Source: Neisseria canis (lineage in GTDB: Bacteria > Pseudomonadota > Gammaproteobacteria > Burkholderiales > Neisseriaceae). Taken from it: DNA of 64,000 nucleotides. Where the stretch lies: assembly GCF_900636765.1 (NCBI RefSeq), contig NZ_LR134313.1, forward strand, positions 682,001-746,000. Direction: 5' to 3'. Below, in pieces: positions 45,533 through 55,176 of the stretch. Below the pieces are notes generated by a model. That model ran no database searches. It had not been told where the DNA came from and saw only the letters and a list, made by a program, of their open reading frames with translations. Every line of letters starts with the position of its first letter. Positions within the stretch are counted from its first letter, which is position 1. A program made the position numbers and the translations under genes.

Positions 45533-46453
45533 ATGCAAACTTCCATCCAAAACCACCACCTCAACTGGCTTGAAGCCGAATCCGTTTACATCATCCGCGA
45601 AGTGATTGCCGAAGCGAAAAACCCCGCGCTGCTGTTTTCCGGCGGCAAAGATTCCGTAGTGCTGCTCGCGCTGGCCGTGAAAGCCTTCCAAATCGAAGGC
45701 CGGCCGCTCAAGCTGCCGTTCAAACTGCTGCACGTCGATACCGGCCACAACTACCCCGAAGTGATTGCGTTCCGCGACCAAACCGTCGCCCGTACCGGCG
45801 TGGAACTGGTGGTGGGCAGCGTGGAAGATTCCATCAAACGCGGCACGGTGGTTTTGCGCCGCGAAAACGACTCGCGCAACGCCGCCCAAGCCGTTACCCT
45901 CGTCGAAACCATTGAAGAACAAGGCTTCGACGCATTGATGGGCGGTGCAAGGCGCGACGAAGAAAAAGCCCGCGCCAAAGAACGCATCTTCTCTTTCCGC
46001 GACGAATTCGGCCAATGGGACCCGAAAAACCAGCGCCCCGAACTCTGGAGCCTCTACAACACCCGCCTCTTCCCCGGCGAAAACATGCGCGTGTTCCCCA
46101 TTTCCAACTGGACGGAACTCGACATCTGGCAATACATCGCCCGCGAAAACCTCGCCCTGCCGCCGATTTACTACGCCCACGAGCGCGAAGTAGTAGAACG
46201 CAGCGGCCTGCTCGTGCCCGTTACCCCGCTCACACCCAAGCGCGACGGCGAAACCACACAAGTGCGCAGCGTGCGCTTCCGCACCGTCGGCGACATTTCC
46301 TGCACCTGCCCCGTTGCCAGCACCGCCGCTACGCCGGAAGACATCATCGCCGAAACCGCCGCCGCCACCCTTTCCGAACGCAGCGCCACCCGCATGGACG
46401 ACCGCGTTTCCGAAGCGGCCATGGAAGAGCGCAAAAAAGCCGGCTATTTTTAG
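45533..46453 (+). CDS. cysD: Sulfate adenylyltransferase subunit 2 (CysD)
   Basis: ATP-sulfurylase catalytic subunit, 306 residues, of the CysDN heterodimer that makes APS from sulfate and ATP. PP-loop SGGKDSVVLLALAVKAF (about residues 40-56), LHVDTGHNYPEVI, and the C-terminal CTCPVASTAATPEDIIAE and MEERKKAGYF. Start ATG 45533 (MQTSIQNHHLNWLEAES) with AAGG upstream is preferred to a longer frame from 45479. Its GTPase partner CysN is not next to it: cysI intervenes. Third-position C is high. The gap to cysI has one intact DUS (46474-46488) and one decayed arm (46530-46543, TTTCAGAGGCATT). Confidence 0.96.
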   Translation: MQTSIQNHHLNWLEAESVYIIREVIAEAKNPALLFSGGKDSVVLLALAVKAFQIEGRPLKLPFKLLHVDTGHNYPEVIAFRDQTVARTGVELVVGSVEDSIKRGTVVLRRENDSRNAAQAVTLVETIEEQGFDALMGGARRDEEKARAKERIFSFRDEFGQWDPKNQRPELWSLYNTRLFPGENMRVFPISNWTELDIWQYIARENLALPPIYYAHEREVVERSGLLVPVTPLTPKRDGETTQVRSVRFRTVGDISCTCPVASTAATPEDIIAETAAATLSERSATRMDDRVSEAAMEERKKAGYF

Positions 46454-46651
46454 AACCGGCAAGCCGAAACCGATAATGCCTGTCTGAAAAAGCGTTTCCC
46501 AAAGCAGCCGGCTTTGCGCTTGATGCCGAACATTTCAGAGGCATTCATATAACAAAATCATCTTAAATTAAAACAAACCATTCTTTCCTTTTTTGAAGCT
46601 GCTTCAATAAAGTATTGCCGTTCAAGCCAACTTTAAAAGAAAGACAACCAT

Positions 46652-48418
46652 ATGACCACCACCGACCCGCGTGCCAAACTCCCCGACGCGCCGCTTGCCG
46701 ACAACGAACGCTTGAAAGACCAAAGCCGCTATCTCGAAGGCACGATTAAAAACGACCTTTCAGACGGCCTCACCGGAGGCTTCAACGGCGACAATTTCCA
46801 GCTGATCCGTTTTCACGGCATGTACGAGCAGGACGACCGCGACATCCGCGCCGAACGTGTCGAGCAGAAACTGGAGCCGCTGAAAAACGTGATGCTGCGC
46901 TGCCGTTTGCCAGGCGGCATCATCCAGCCCGCGCAATGGCTGGGCATCGACGAATTCGCCACCGACCACACCCTTTACGGCTCCATCCGCCTCACCAACC
47001 GCCAAACCTTCCAATTCCACGGCGTGCTCAAAGAAAACATCAAACCCATGCACCAATGGTTGCACAAGCTCGGTTTGGATTCCATCGCCACCGCCGGCGA
47101 CGTGAACCGCAATGTGTTGTGTACCAGCAATCCCGTTGAAAGCAGTCTGCACAAAGAAGCCTACGAATGGGCGAAAAAAATCAGCGAACACCTGCTGCCG
47201 AAAACCCGCGCCTACGCCGAAATCTGGCTGGACGGCGAAAAAGTCGAATCCACCGAAACCACCGCGCCCGCGCCGCTGCCTGAAAGCGTGAAAAGCGGCG
47301 ATGCCACCGAACCCGTGCTCGGCAAAAACTACCTGCCGCGCAAGTTCAAAACCACGGTTGTGATTCCGCCGCACAACGATGTCGATTTACATGCCAACGA
47401 TTTGAACTTCGTGGCTATCGGCGAAAACGGTAAGCTGGTCGGCTTTAACGTATTGGTAGGCGGCGGTTTGTCGATGGAGCACGGCAACACCAAAACCTAT
47501 CCCAACACCGCCAAAGAATTCGGCTTCGTGCCTTTGGAAAAAACGCTCGATGCCGCCGCCGCCGTGGTTTCCGTGCAGCGCGACTGGGGCAACCGCAGCG
47601 ACCGCAAAAACGCCAAAACCCGCTACACGCTCGAGCGTGTGGGCGTGGATGTGTTTATCGAAGAAGTGGAAAACCGCATGGGCGCGAAGTTCGAACCCGT
47701 GCGCCCGTATGAATTTACTTCGCGCGGCGACCGCATCGGTTGGGTGCAGGGCGAAGACAAAAACTGGCACCTTACCCTGTTTATCGAAAACGGCCGCCTG
47801 CTCGATTACCCCGGCAGACCGTTGAAAACCGGTATGCGCGAAATCGCCAAAGTCCACAAAGGCGACTTCCGCCTCACCGCCAACCAAAACCTGATTGTGG
47901 CCAACATCGCCCCGCGCGATAAAGCCAAAATCGAAACCATTGCCCGCGAACACGGCTTAATCAGCGATGCCGTTACCCCGCAGCGCGAACACAGTATGGC
48001 CTGCGTATCGCTGCCGACCTGCCCGTTGGCAATGGCGGAAGCCGAGCGTTTTCTGCCGCAGTTCACAGATAAATTAGATGCGTTGTTTGCCAAACACGGC
48101 TTGCAGCAAGAGCATATCGTGTTGCGCATTACCGGCTGCCCCAACGGTTGCGGCCGTGCCATGCTGGCCGAAATCGGCTTGGTCGGCAAAGCGGTAGGCC
48201 GCTACAACCTCTACACCGGCGGCAACCGCGAGGGCACGCGCATTCCGCGCCTGTTTAAAGAAAACATTACTGAGCCGGAAATTTTGGACATCATCGACGG
48301 CTGGCTGGGTGAATGGGTGAAAGGCCGTCTGAACAACGAAGGCTTCGGCGACTTTGCCGTACGCACCGGCATCGTGAAGCCCGTACTGGATGCGCCGCGC
48401 GATTTTTGGGCGGCTTGA
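46652..48418 (+). CDS. cysI: Sulfite reductase [NADPH] hemoprotein beta-component
   Basis: 588-residue siroheme/[4Fe-4S] enzyme that reduces sulfite to sulfide with electrons from CysJ. Sulfite-reductase repeats: [73 protein letters not shown]; the cofactor Cys residues are in [19 protein letters not shown] and [12 protein letters not shown]. It contains two perfect AGGCCGTCTGAA sequences (46759-46770, complement; 48322-48333), the dialect of other Neisseria, and no internal TG-type DUS that I saw. It splits cysD from cysN, an odd operon order. Horizontal replacement or insertion is likely. Confidence 0.96.
   Translation: MTTTDPRAKLPDAPLADNERLKDQSRYLEGTIKNDLSDGLTGGFNGDNFQLIRFHGMYEQDDRDIRAERVEQKLEPLKNVMLRCRLPGGIIQPAQWLGIDEFATDHTLYGSIRLTNRQTFQFHGVLKENIKPMHQWLHKLGLDSIATAGDVNRNVLCTSNPVESSLHKEAYEWAKKISEHLLPKTRAYAEIWLDGEKVESTETTAPAPLPESVKSGDATEPVLGKNYLPRKFKTTVVIPPHNDVDLHANDLNFVAIGENGKLVGFNVLVGGGLSMEHGNTKTYPNTAKEFGFVPLEKTLDAAAAVVSVQRDWGNRSDRKNAKTRYTLERVGVDVFIEEVENRMGAKFEPVRPYEFTSRGDRIGWVQGEDKNWHLTLFIENGRLLDYPGRPLKTGMREIAKVHKGDFRLTANQNLIVANIAPRDKAKIETIAREHGLISDAVTPQREHSMACVSLPTCPLAMAEAERFLPQFTDKLDALFAKHGLQQEHIVLRITGCPNGCGRAMLAEIGLVGKAVGRYNLYTGGNREGTRIPRLFKENITEPEILDIIDGWLGEWVKGRLNNEGFGDFAVRTGIVKPVLDAPRDFWAA
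46759..46770 (-). repeat. Foreign-dialect DUS (AG-DUS) in cysI, site 1
   Basis: Plus strand TTCAGACGGCCT, complement of the perfect 12-mer AGGCCGTCTGAA. The dialect of this genome is TGCCTGTCTGAA, so this does not belong to the local type. Confidence 0.85.
48322..48333 (+). repeat. Foreign-dialect DUS (AG-DUS) in cysI, site 2
   Basis: Perfect AGGCCGTCTGAA inside the 3' part of cysI (encoding KGRLNN), matching the other site in opposite orientation. Confidence 0.85.
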
Positions 48419-48428
48419 ACCGGTAAAA

Positions 48429-48460
48429 ATGCCTGTCTGAAAAAGGTTTCAGACAGGCAT
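48429..48460. repeat. DUS hairpin between cysI and cysN
   Basis: ATGCCTGTCTGAAA and complement. Lies inside the presumed operon, so either it attenuates rather than ends transcription, or cysNJ have a separate promoter. Confidence 0.7.
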
Positions 48461-48509
48461 CATGAAATCAATGCCACAAACCAACAGCAGCAAAACAAAG
48501 GATTCAATC

Positions 48510-49820
48510 ATGAATGAAACCACCACACCGCTTTTGCGTTTTATTACTGCCGGCAGCGTTGACGACGGTAAATCAACCTTAATCGGCCGCCTGCTCTACG
48601 ACAGCAAAACCCTGCTTACCGATCAGTTTGCAAAGCTCGACCATACCGTGCAAAACGGTCAAACGCCTGATTTCGCCAGCCTTACCGACGGCTTGGCCGC
48701 CGAACGCGAACAAGGCATTACCATCGATGTTGCCTACCGCTACTTTTCCACCCCCAAGCGCAAATTCATCATTGCCGATACGCCCGGCCATGAGCAATAC
48801 ACCCGCAATATGGTAACCGGAGCTTCCACCGCCGACGCAGCCATTGTGTTGGTGGATGCGACCCGTGTCGATTTTAGCGGAGAGGAACCTGCCCTGTTGC
48901 CGCAAACCAAACGCCACAGTGCCGTTTTGAAGCTGCTCGGCTGCCCGAGCGTGATCGTAGCGGTCAACAAACTGGATCTGCTGGGTTTTGATGCCGAAAA
49001 ATACCAAGCCATTACCCGGGCTTACCGGAAGCTGGCCGAACGGATAGGCCTGACTGCACAAATCCATTTCCTGCCCATCAGCGCGCTCAACGGCGACAAT
49101 ATTGTCCAAGCCAGCAAGCACACCCCTTGGTACACAGGCCTGCCGCTGCTGCCTTTGCTGGAAATGCTGCCGGTAGTGCGCAACCGTGCGGAAAAACTGC
49201 CTGCACACTTTCCCGTGCAGCGCGTTGCACGGCAAGACGGCAGCAGCAGCGACGATTTCCGCGGCTATCAAGGCCGTCTTGAAGCGGGCGGTTTGAACGT
49301 GGGCGATGCAGTCAAAGTGCTGCCCGGCGGGAAAATCGCACGCATCGCAGAAATTTACGGAGCAAACGGCAAAGCCGGCAGCGCGCAAACCGGCGAAGTG
49401 CTTACCGTTACGCTGGATACCGATATTGACATTTCACGGGGCGACAGCATCGTTTCGATCGACAGCCCGATCACGCCCGGACAAAATTTCCAAGCCGCAT
49501 TGTGCTGGTTTGATGAAACCCCGCTCAACCTGCGCCGCAAATACCTTTTGAAACAAAGTACGCAAACTACTGCGGTGAAGATAAGCGAAATTGCTTATGT
49601 GTGGGATGTCAACACACTTAGCCGCGTTCGGGCGGCAGACGCACTCAAGCTCAACGACATCGGAAGCGTCAGCCTGAAAACCCAACAGCCGCTCAACACC
49701 GGCACTTACGCCGAAAATGCCGCAACAGGCGCATTTATCTTGATAGACGAGGCCACCAACCATACCGTCGCGGCCGGCATGATACGGGGCGGCGATTCTT
49801 CAGGCACATTTGAAATCTGA
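48510..49820 (+). CDS. cysN: Sulfate adenylyltransferase subunit 1 (CysN, GTPase)
   Basis: Regulatory GTPase of 436 residues that drives CysD. EF-Tu-like G domain: P-loop AGSVDDGKSTLIGRLLYDS, G2 EREQGITIDVAYRYF, G3 IADTPGHEQY, G4 VNKLDL, G5 SALNGDN; then two beta-barrel domains (VARQDGSSSDDFRGYQGRLE, GVLT-type TGEVLTVTLDTDIDISRGD). Start ATG 48510 (MNETTTPLLRFITAG) follows CAAAGGA; earlier ATG 48462 belongs to the DUS hairpin region. No CysC kinase domain is fused, agreeing with the APS-type CysH. Followed 80 nt later by cysJ. Confidence 0.95.
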   Translation: MNETTTPLLRFITAGSVDDGKSTLIGRLLYDSKTLLTDQFAKLDHTVQNGQTPDFASLTDGLAAEREQGITIDVAYRYFSTPKRKFIIADTPGHEQYTRNMVTGASTADAAIVLVDATRVDFSGEEPALLPQTKRHSAVLKLLGCPSVIVAVNKLDLLGFDAEKYQAITRAYRKLAERIGLTAQIHFLPISALNGDNIVQASKHTPWYTGLPLLPLLEMLPVVRNRAEKLPAHFPVQRVARQDGSSSDDFRGYQGRLEAGGLNVGDAVKVLPGGKIARIAEIYGANGKAGSAQTGEVLTVTLDTDIDISRGDSIVSIDSPITPGQNFQAALCWFDETPLNLRRKYLLKQSTQTTAVKISEIAYVWDVNTLSRVRAADALKLNDIGSVSLKTQQPLNTGTYAENAATGAFILIDEATNHTVAAGMIRGGDSSGTFEI

Positions 49821-49900
49821 TACCGCCTGCCGTTTTCTGCAAAGAGAAAATCCCTACATACACAGGCCGATAACCAGAAAAACCATATCGAGGAACCGTT

Positions 49901-51676
49901 ATGAACCCTATCCCTCCCGAACTGCTCGACCGATTGGCCGCCTTGTCTCCGCAACAATTGGCTTTTTTGTCGGGCTATGCCTGGGCCAAAAGCCAGGGCG
50001 CAGAATCAGGCACCGATCCGCTTGTGCGCCCTCTTCAAGCAGAACCGCAGACGGCACGCGCTGTGACCATACTTTCCGCTTCGCAAACCGGCAATGCGCG
50101 AAAAGTGGCCGAAGAGCTGCTGATTAAGCTGGAAACCGCAGGTGTCAATGCCAAACTTACCGCCGCCGCCGATTATAAAACCAAGCAAATCGCCGCAGAA
50201 GACATCCTGCTGTTGGTGACTTCCACGCAGGGGGAAGGCGAGCCGCCGGAAGAAGCCGTGCCGCTTTACAAGCTGCTGACCGGTAAAAAAGCACCCAATT
50301 TGAGCAAAGTGAGCTTTGCCGTGCTGGGGCTTGGCGACAGCAGCTACCCCGATTTCTGTCAAGCAGGCAAAGATTTCGATGCGGCGCTGGCACAGCATGG
50401 CGCTAAGCGTATCGGTGATTTAGGGGTGTGCGACCTTGATTATCAGGCCGCAGCCGCAGAATGGGTGGCGCAAACCGCCGCACGGGTGGCCGGGCTTGCC
50501 GCTGGCGGTTCGGCGGCATCCGCCTTTGCACCCTCAGGGCATAACCGACCCGACGGTGTGCATTACAGCAAAGAGCAGCCTTTTACCGCCGTGTTGTCTG
50601 CACGTCAGAAAATCACGGCACGCCAAGCTGAAAAAGATGTGGCGCATATCGAAATCGACCTTGCCGGCTCGGGCATCAGCTATCAGGTCGGCGACGCTTT
50701 AGGCATCTGGCCGGTAAACGATGAAAACTTGGTTGCCGAAATACTGCAACACAGCGGTTTGGACGGCAGCGAAACCGTGCAAAAAGCCGACGGCAGCCTT
50801 ACCGACATCCGAACCGCCTTGCTGCACGATCTGGATATTACCCAAACCACCCCCCAATTTGTGCGGCAATACGCTGTGCTTTGCGGATCGGAAGCGCTCA
50901 AACGCACGGTAGAGGAAAGCGAAGCGCTCAATGCCTATATCGCCCTCACGCCGCCGGTGGGTGTGCTGGCGGCCTATCCCCACACCTGCGACGCACAAGC
51001 CCTGTTCGGGCTGTTCCGTGCGCAAACGCCACGCCTTTATTCTATTGCTTCTTCACAGGAAGAAGTGGGGGAAGAAGTGCACCTTACGGTAGGCGTTGTC
51101 CGCTTCGACCACCACGGCAACAGCTACACCGGAGCGGCTTCGGGCTGGCTCGGCAGCCGTTTGGAAGAAGGCGGCACGCTTCGTGTATTTGTTGAGCCGA
51201 ACAAACTCTTCCGCCTGCCTGAAAACGGCGACACCCCCATCATCATGATCGGCGCAGGCACAGGCATCGCTCCTTTCCGCGCTTTTATGCAGCAGCGGGA
51301 AGCCAACGGCGACAGCGGTAAAAACTGGCTCGTGTTCGGCAACCAAAAATTTACCGACGATTTTCTTTACCAAGCCGAATGGCTGCAATACCGTAAAGCA
51401 GGCCTGCTTACCCGCGCCGACCTTGCATGGAGCCGTCAGGGCAAAGAAAAAGTATATGTTCAGCACAAGCTTGCCGAGGCGGCCGCGGAAATATGGGCAT
51501 GGTTGCAGCAAGGCGCCCACATTTATGTGTGCGGCGATGCCGCCCGTATGGCGCGTGATGTTGAAAACACTTTACTCGGTATCATTGCCGAGCAAGGCAA
51601 AATGAGCAGCGATGATGCGGAAGATTATCTGAACGAAATGCGTGAAGACAAGCGCTACCAGCGCGATGTTTATTAA
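49901..51676 (+). CDS. cysJ: Sulfite reductase [NADPH] flavoprotein alpha-component
   Basis: 591-residue diflavin reductase that feeds electrons from NADPH to CysI. Flavodoxin domain (TILSASQTGNARKVAEELL, LLLVTSTQGEGEPPEEAVPLY, VLGLGDSSYPDFCQAGKDFD), then a linker and FAD domain (RLYSIASSQEEVGEEVHLTV), and NADPH domain (IGAGTGIAPFRAFMQQRE, HIYVCGDAARMARDVENTL), ending YLNEMREDKRYQRDVY with the conserved C-terminal Tyr. Last gene of the operon; a DUS hairpin terminates it. Confidence 0.96.
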   Translation: MNPIPPELLDRLAALSPQQLAFLSGYAWAKSQGAESGTDPLVRPLQAEPQTARAVTILSASQTGNARKVAEELLIKLETAGVNAKLTAAADYKTKQIAAEDILLLVTSTQGEGEPPEEAVPLYKLLTGKKAPNLSKVSFAVLGLGDSSYPDFCQAGKDFDAALAQHGAKRIGDLGVCDLDYQAAAAEWVAQTAARVAGLAAGGSAASAFAPSGHNRPDGVHYSKEQPFTAVLSARQKITARQAEKDVAHIEIDLAGSGISYQVGDALGIWPVNDENLVAEILQHSGLDGSETVQKADGSLTDIRTALLHDLDITQTTPQFVRQYAVLCGSEALKRTVEESEALNAYIALTPPVGVLAAYPHTCDAQALFGLFRAQTPRLYSIASSQEEVGEEVHLTVGVVRFDHHGNSYTGAASGWLGSRLEEGGTLRVFVEPNKLFRLPENGDTPIIMIGAGTGIAPFRAFMQQREANGDSGKNWLVFGNQKFTDDFLYQAEWLQYRKAGLLTRADLAWSRQGKEKVYVQHKLAEAAAEIWAWLQQGAHIYVCGDAARMARDVENTLLGIIAEQGKMSSDDAEDYLNEMREDKRYQRDVY

Positions 51677-51692
51677 GCATGATTGGAAAGCC

Positions 51693-51724
51693 ATGCCTGT
51701 CTGAAAACATTTTCAGACAGGCAT
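51693..51724. terminator. DUS hairpin between cysJ and the 5'-nucleotidase
   Basis: ATGCCTGTCTGAAAA and complement, between convergent stops at 51676 and 51737. Confidence 0.75.
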
Positions 51725-51736
51725 TCTTACTGCCGC

Positions 51737-53320
51737 TTAATTTTCCGGCTCGAATTGCGCGGCATCAATCGGGGAATGTTGCTCGAAATAGTGTTTCAGT
51801 ACTTCGGCATCGACAAAACCGGTGTTGACATAGGAAGGGTTGTCGGAAAGTTTGGGATAGCCGTCGCTGCCGTTGGCCAAGTAATCGGAGAGGCTGAGGC
51901 GGTAGGTTTTGCCGGCTTGCAGCGCTTGGCCGCCGATGCGGATGTTGCCGATATTGCCTGTTGCGTCGGTGTCGAAGGAAACGTTATCAAACTGCGGGTA
52001 GCCGCCGGAACCGGGCGGCATACGGCTGAGGGTTTGCAGATAGTTTTGCAGTTCGCTGCCGGTCAGCCCGACATGGCCGATCAGGTTGCCGAAAGGTTGC
52101 ACGCGCAGGATGTCTTTGTAGGTAACGGTGCCTGCCTGAATGGAATCGCGGATGCCGCCGCTGTTCATTACGGATAGGTCGGATCGGGTGCGCACGCGCT
52201 GGGCATGGGCAATCAGGCGGCCGAGATTGGTGGGCTGCCGACGGACGATGCTGCGGTCGCCTTCGAGTTTGGCGGTGCTGCTGCCGATGCGGATGCCGAG
52301 CTTTTTATCGGCCTTGTCTTGGTATCGTTTCAATTTGGCCGCCAGCTTTTTGTCGGGCGGGATTTCAGGCTGGATGAGGGTGTATTCGGTTTTGCCATCG
52401 GCGGTTTCGGTTTTCTGTTTCAGGTTCACGGGGATGAGGCGGTAGGATTCGAGGGTGAGCTTGCCGTTGGTGAAGCTGAAATCGGCGCGCCCGAGGTATT
52501 TGCCCCATTCGCCCGCCTGCATGATCCATGTGCCGTTTTGAAAGTCGGGGCGGCAGCTTTGGCCGGGGCGGTAGTCTTTATTCAGTTGGCCGTTGCCGTC
52601 AACGCACACGGTGTGGTGGCTGTGACCGCCGATAATCATGTCGAAAGTTTGCGGCGGCAGCCCGCGGGCCAGTTTGATGTCGCTGTGATAGCCCAAATGG
52701 GTTAGGGCGATTGTGATGTCGGGTTTGCGGCCGCTTAAGTTTTGCAGGGTGCTGCGGGCTGCTTGGGCGGCGTTGTCGAAGTTGAGGCTTCGGGTGTAGT
52801 TGAGGTTGGCGGATACGGCCGTGTCTTCCGTTGTGAGGCCGACCACGGCGATGCGCAGCCCCTGTTTGCTGAGCAGGGTATAGGGTTTGACCAGGTGCAG
52901 GCCGCTGTGTTTGTGGCGGATATTGGCGGAAATAAAGGGGAATTTTGCCCATTGCTCCTGCATGCCGAGCATTTGCAGCGGGTTGTCGAATTCATGGTTG
53001 CCCAAAGTCATGGCTTCGTAGCCGATGGCGTTCATGGCTTCGATATCGGGGCGGGCGTTGTGGATGTCGGATTCGGGCACGCCGGTGTTGATGTCGCCGG
53101 CGCTGAGGATGATCAGCGAGCCGCCTTTTTGTTTGACTTCGTTGCGGATTTGTTTTACCAAAGTCTGATGCGCAGCCATGCCGTATTCGCCGCGCTCGTT
53201 CGGCCAGAAGCGACCGTGGGTGTCGTTGGTGTGTAACACGGTTAGGCGGTAGGTTTTGCCGCTTTGATAAGCCTGGGCAAAGGCCGGCAGGATGAGGGCG
53301 GCAAGGAGGATGGGTTTCAT
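51737..53320 (-). CDS. Exported 5'-nucleotidase/metallophosphatase (UshA-like)
   Basis: 527 residues, periplasmic or surface. Signal peptide MKPILLAALILPAFAQA. Calcineurin-like metallophosphatase domain at about residues 24-330: VLHTNDTHGRFWPN (first metal motif), SAGDINTGVPESDI, LGNHEFDNPLQML, TLTHLG-type ALTHLGYHSDI, GGHSHHTV; then the 5'-nucleotidase C-terminal domain (MNSGGIRDSIQAGTVTYKDI, RLSLSDYLANGSDGYP). It hydrolyses nucleotides or UDP-sugars to scavenge phosphate, which fits the neighbouring Pit transporter on the same strand. Substrate preference is not certain. Confidence 0.88.
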   Translation of the reverse strand: MKPILLAALILPAFAQAYQSGKTYRLTVLHTNDTHGRFWPNERGEYGMAAHQTLVKQIRNEVKQKGGSLIILSAGDINTGVPESDIHNARPDIEAMNAIGYEAMTLGNHEFDNPLQMLGMQEQWAKFPFISANIRHKHSGLHLVKPYTLLSKQGLRIAVVGLTTEDTAVSANLNYTRSLNFDNAAQAARSTLQNLSGRKPDITIALTHLGYHSDIKLARGLPPQTFDMIIGGHSHHTVCVDGNGQLNKDYRPGQSCRPDFQNGTWIMQAGEWGKYLGRADFSFTNGKLTLESYRLIPVNLKQKTETADGKTEYTLIQPEIPPDKKLAAKLKRYQDKADKKLGIRIGSSTAKLEGDRSIVRRQPTNLGRLIAHAQRVRTRSDLSVMNSGGIRDSIQAGTVTYKDILRVQPFGNLIGHVGLTGSELQNYLQTLSRMPPGSGGYPQFDNVSFDTDATGNIGNIRIGGQALQAGKTYRLSLSDYLANGSDGYPKLSDNPSYVNTGFVDAEVLKHYFEQHSPIDAAQFEPEN

Positions 53321-53441
53321 GGGAATGCTCCGGCTGTTTCAGACAGGCATTTGATTATATAGCGGATATGCCGGATGCGGTTGGGCAAAATGATTTGCCC
53401 CTCCCGGTGGCGGAAGGGGCAAAACGATTATGCCTTAACGG

Positions 53442-55022
53442 TTAACCCAAAGTGGCGTTCAATATCAAAAAGCAGATAACCGAAAGTATGGATGCGGCGG
53501 GTAAGGTAATCACCCAAGCCAAGCCGATGGGTTTCATCATGGCCCAGTTGGCGTTGCGGTTTACCAAGCCGATGCCCAATACGGCGCCGACCAAAATATG
53601 TGTGCTCGACACGGGCAGGCCGAGCAGCGAGGCCATCATGACCACCGAGGCGGCGGCCAATTCGGCGGTAAAGCCGGAAGAAGGGTGCATTTTCGCCAGG
53701 TTGGTGCCCACGGTGGCAATCACTTCTTTACCGATAAACCATAAGCCCACAATCAAGGCGATGCCGAAAGTCAGCATCACTACCGGCGGGATGGGGGCGG
53801 ATGCGCCGATATCGCCGGTGCGCAAAACATCCATAATCGCGGCAAACGGGCCGATAGCGTTGGCAATGTCGTTGGCACCGTGGCTGAATGCGAAGCCTGC
53901 GGCGGTAAACACCTGCATCCAGCTGAACATCAAAAAGGTGGATTTGCCCAAATCTTTGCGTTTTAAAGTTTTGGCATAGATAAATGTGGCCAACCAAATG
54001 CCTGCGCCGATCATGCCGATTGTCAGGAAGCTTTGGATGGTGCTCATGCCCAGATCAAGGTTTTTCAAGCCTTTGAAAATCAGCATGGATGAAATAACCA
54101 TGCCGCCGATTGCGGAAATAATCGGCACCCATGAATGGAGCGCGCGGTAGGCATCTACGCCCTGTTTGCGCTGGTCGATTTCATAGAGGCCTTTGTAGTA
54201 GTGGGATTCGAGTTCGGAAGGGTCGAAATCCTGTTCGCTGTAAATCTGTGCGTCGCGCGCCATGGCGGTGGCAACTTTGATTTTTTCATGTTCTTCCAGC
54301 GATTCGAAGCTCAGTTTGTGCTGTTCTTTGTGCAGCTTGCGTTCGGCCTTGATTTGTTTGAGTTGCTCTTCTGCCGCATCGTTGTAATCCAAAACGTGTT
54401 TTTTGATTTGATGGAATAAAACATAAGAAACCAAGCCGCCCAAAACGGGGGAAAGCACCCAGGAAACGGCAATCGAGCCGATGGCGTTCCATTTAACCAG
54501 CGAAAGCGACATTTCGCCGCCGGCGAGCTGGTAACCGAGCATAATCGAGCTGCCGACAATACCGCCGATAATGGCGTGGGTGGTGGAAACGGGCAGGCCT
54601 TTGTAGGTGGCAAACAGCAGCCATAAAGCGGCGGAAAGCAGCGCCGACATCATGATAAACACAAACTGCATCGGTTCCATAGGCAGCGCGCCGAGGTTGA
54701 CGATGCCGCTGCGGATGGTTTCGGTTACCTGGCCGCCTGCGATGACCGCGCCGCTCACTTCAAATATGGCGGCTACCACGAGAGCCTGCGGGATAGTGAG
54801 TGTTCCGGCGCCCACACTGGTGCCGAACGAGTTTGCCACGTCGTTGCCGCCGATGTTGAAAGCCATAAACACGCCGAACAGGGTGGCAAGCAGGAAGACG
54901 GTGTTGTAATTGTGCTGGGTGTAATCCAAGCCCCAGAATATAAAATAGCCGAGCATGCTGATGAGCATGACGGCAAAAAAGAGATTGGTTTTGTGCATCG
55001 GACCGGTTTGCGCCTGGGCCAT
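53442..55022 (-). CDS. Inorganic phosphate transporter (Pit family)
   Basis: 526-residue inner-membrane symporter with the duplicated PiT motifs: [19 protein letters not shown] in the N-half and [17 protein letters not shown] in the C-half, plus [19 protein letters not shown] and [18 protein letters not shown] cytoplasmic loop of about 110 residues ([20 protein letters not shown] onward) separates the halves. Start ATG 55020-55022 follows AAGGAA. Eight C in the transcribed leader lie 22 nt upstream (see 55044-55051). Divergent from thiE; runs towards the 5'-nucleotidase, hinting at phosphate scavenging as a shared theme. Confidence 0.92.
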   Translation of the reverse strand: MAQAQTGPMHKTNLFFAVMLISMLGYFIFWGLDYTQHNYNTVFLLATLFGVFMAFNIGGNDVANSFGTSVGAGTLTIPQALVVAAIFEVSGAVIAGGQVTETIRSGIVNLGALPMEPMQFVFIMMSALLSAALWLLFATYKGLPVSTTHAIIGGIVGSSIMLGYQLAGGEMSLSLVKWNAIGSIAVSWVLSPVLGGLVSYVLFHQIKKHVLDYNDAAEEQLKQIKAERKLHKEQHKLSFESLEEHEKIKVATAMARDAQIYSEQDFDPSELESHYYKGLYEIDQRKQGVDAYRALHSWVPIISAIGGMVISSMLIFKGLKNLDLGMSTIQSFLTIGMIGAGIWLATFIYAKTLKRKDLGKSTFLMFSWMQVFTAAGFAFSHGANDIANAIGPFAAIMDVLRTGDIGASAPIPPVVMLTFGIALIVGLWFIGKEVIATVGTNLAKMHPSSGFTAELAAASVVMMASLLGLPVSSTHILVGAVLGIGLVNRNANWAMMKPIGLAWVITLPAASILSVICFLILNATLG

Positions 55023-55043
55023 GACTTTTTTCCTTGTTTAAAT

Positions 55044-55051
55044 GGGGGGGG
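55044..55051 (-). repeat. Eight-C tract in the pit leader
   Basis: Eight G on the plus strand (55044-55051), 22 nt before the ATG of the Pit gene on the minus strand, between its promoter region and ribosome site. Length changes could alter expression. Confidence 0.75.
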
Positions 55052-55176
55052 AAGCGTTTTAAGCCTTATTGGTTTGTAATGGATTTAAAACGAATACAAA
55101 ATACGCAAGAAATATCATAAACTCCCAATATTTCACTGATATTATAATTGGGTTAACCGGTATCTGAAAGAGAATT

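Noticed and set aside
48429..48460. Terminator ending a cysGHDI operon
   Set aside because: A DUS hairpin is there, but cysN and cysJ follow in the same direction and belong to the pathway, so I list it as a repeat rather than a terminator.
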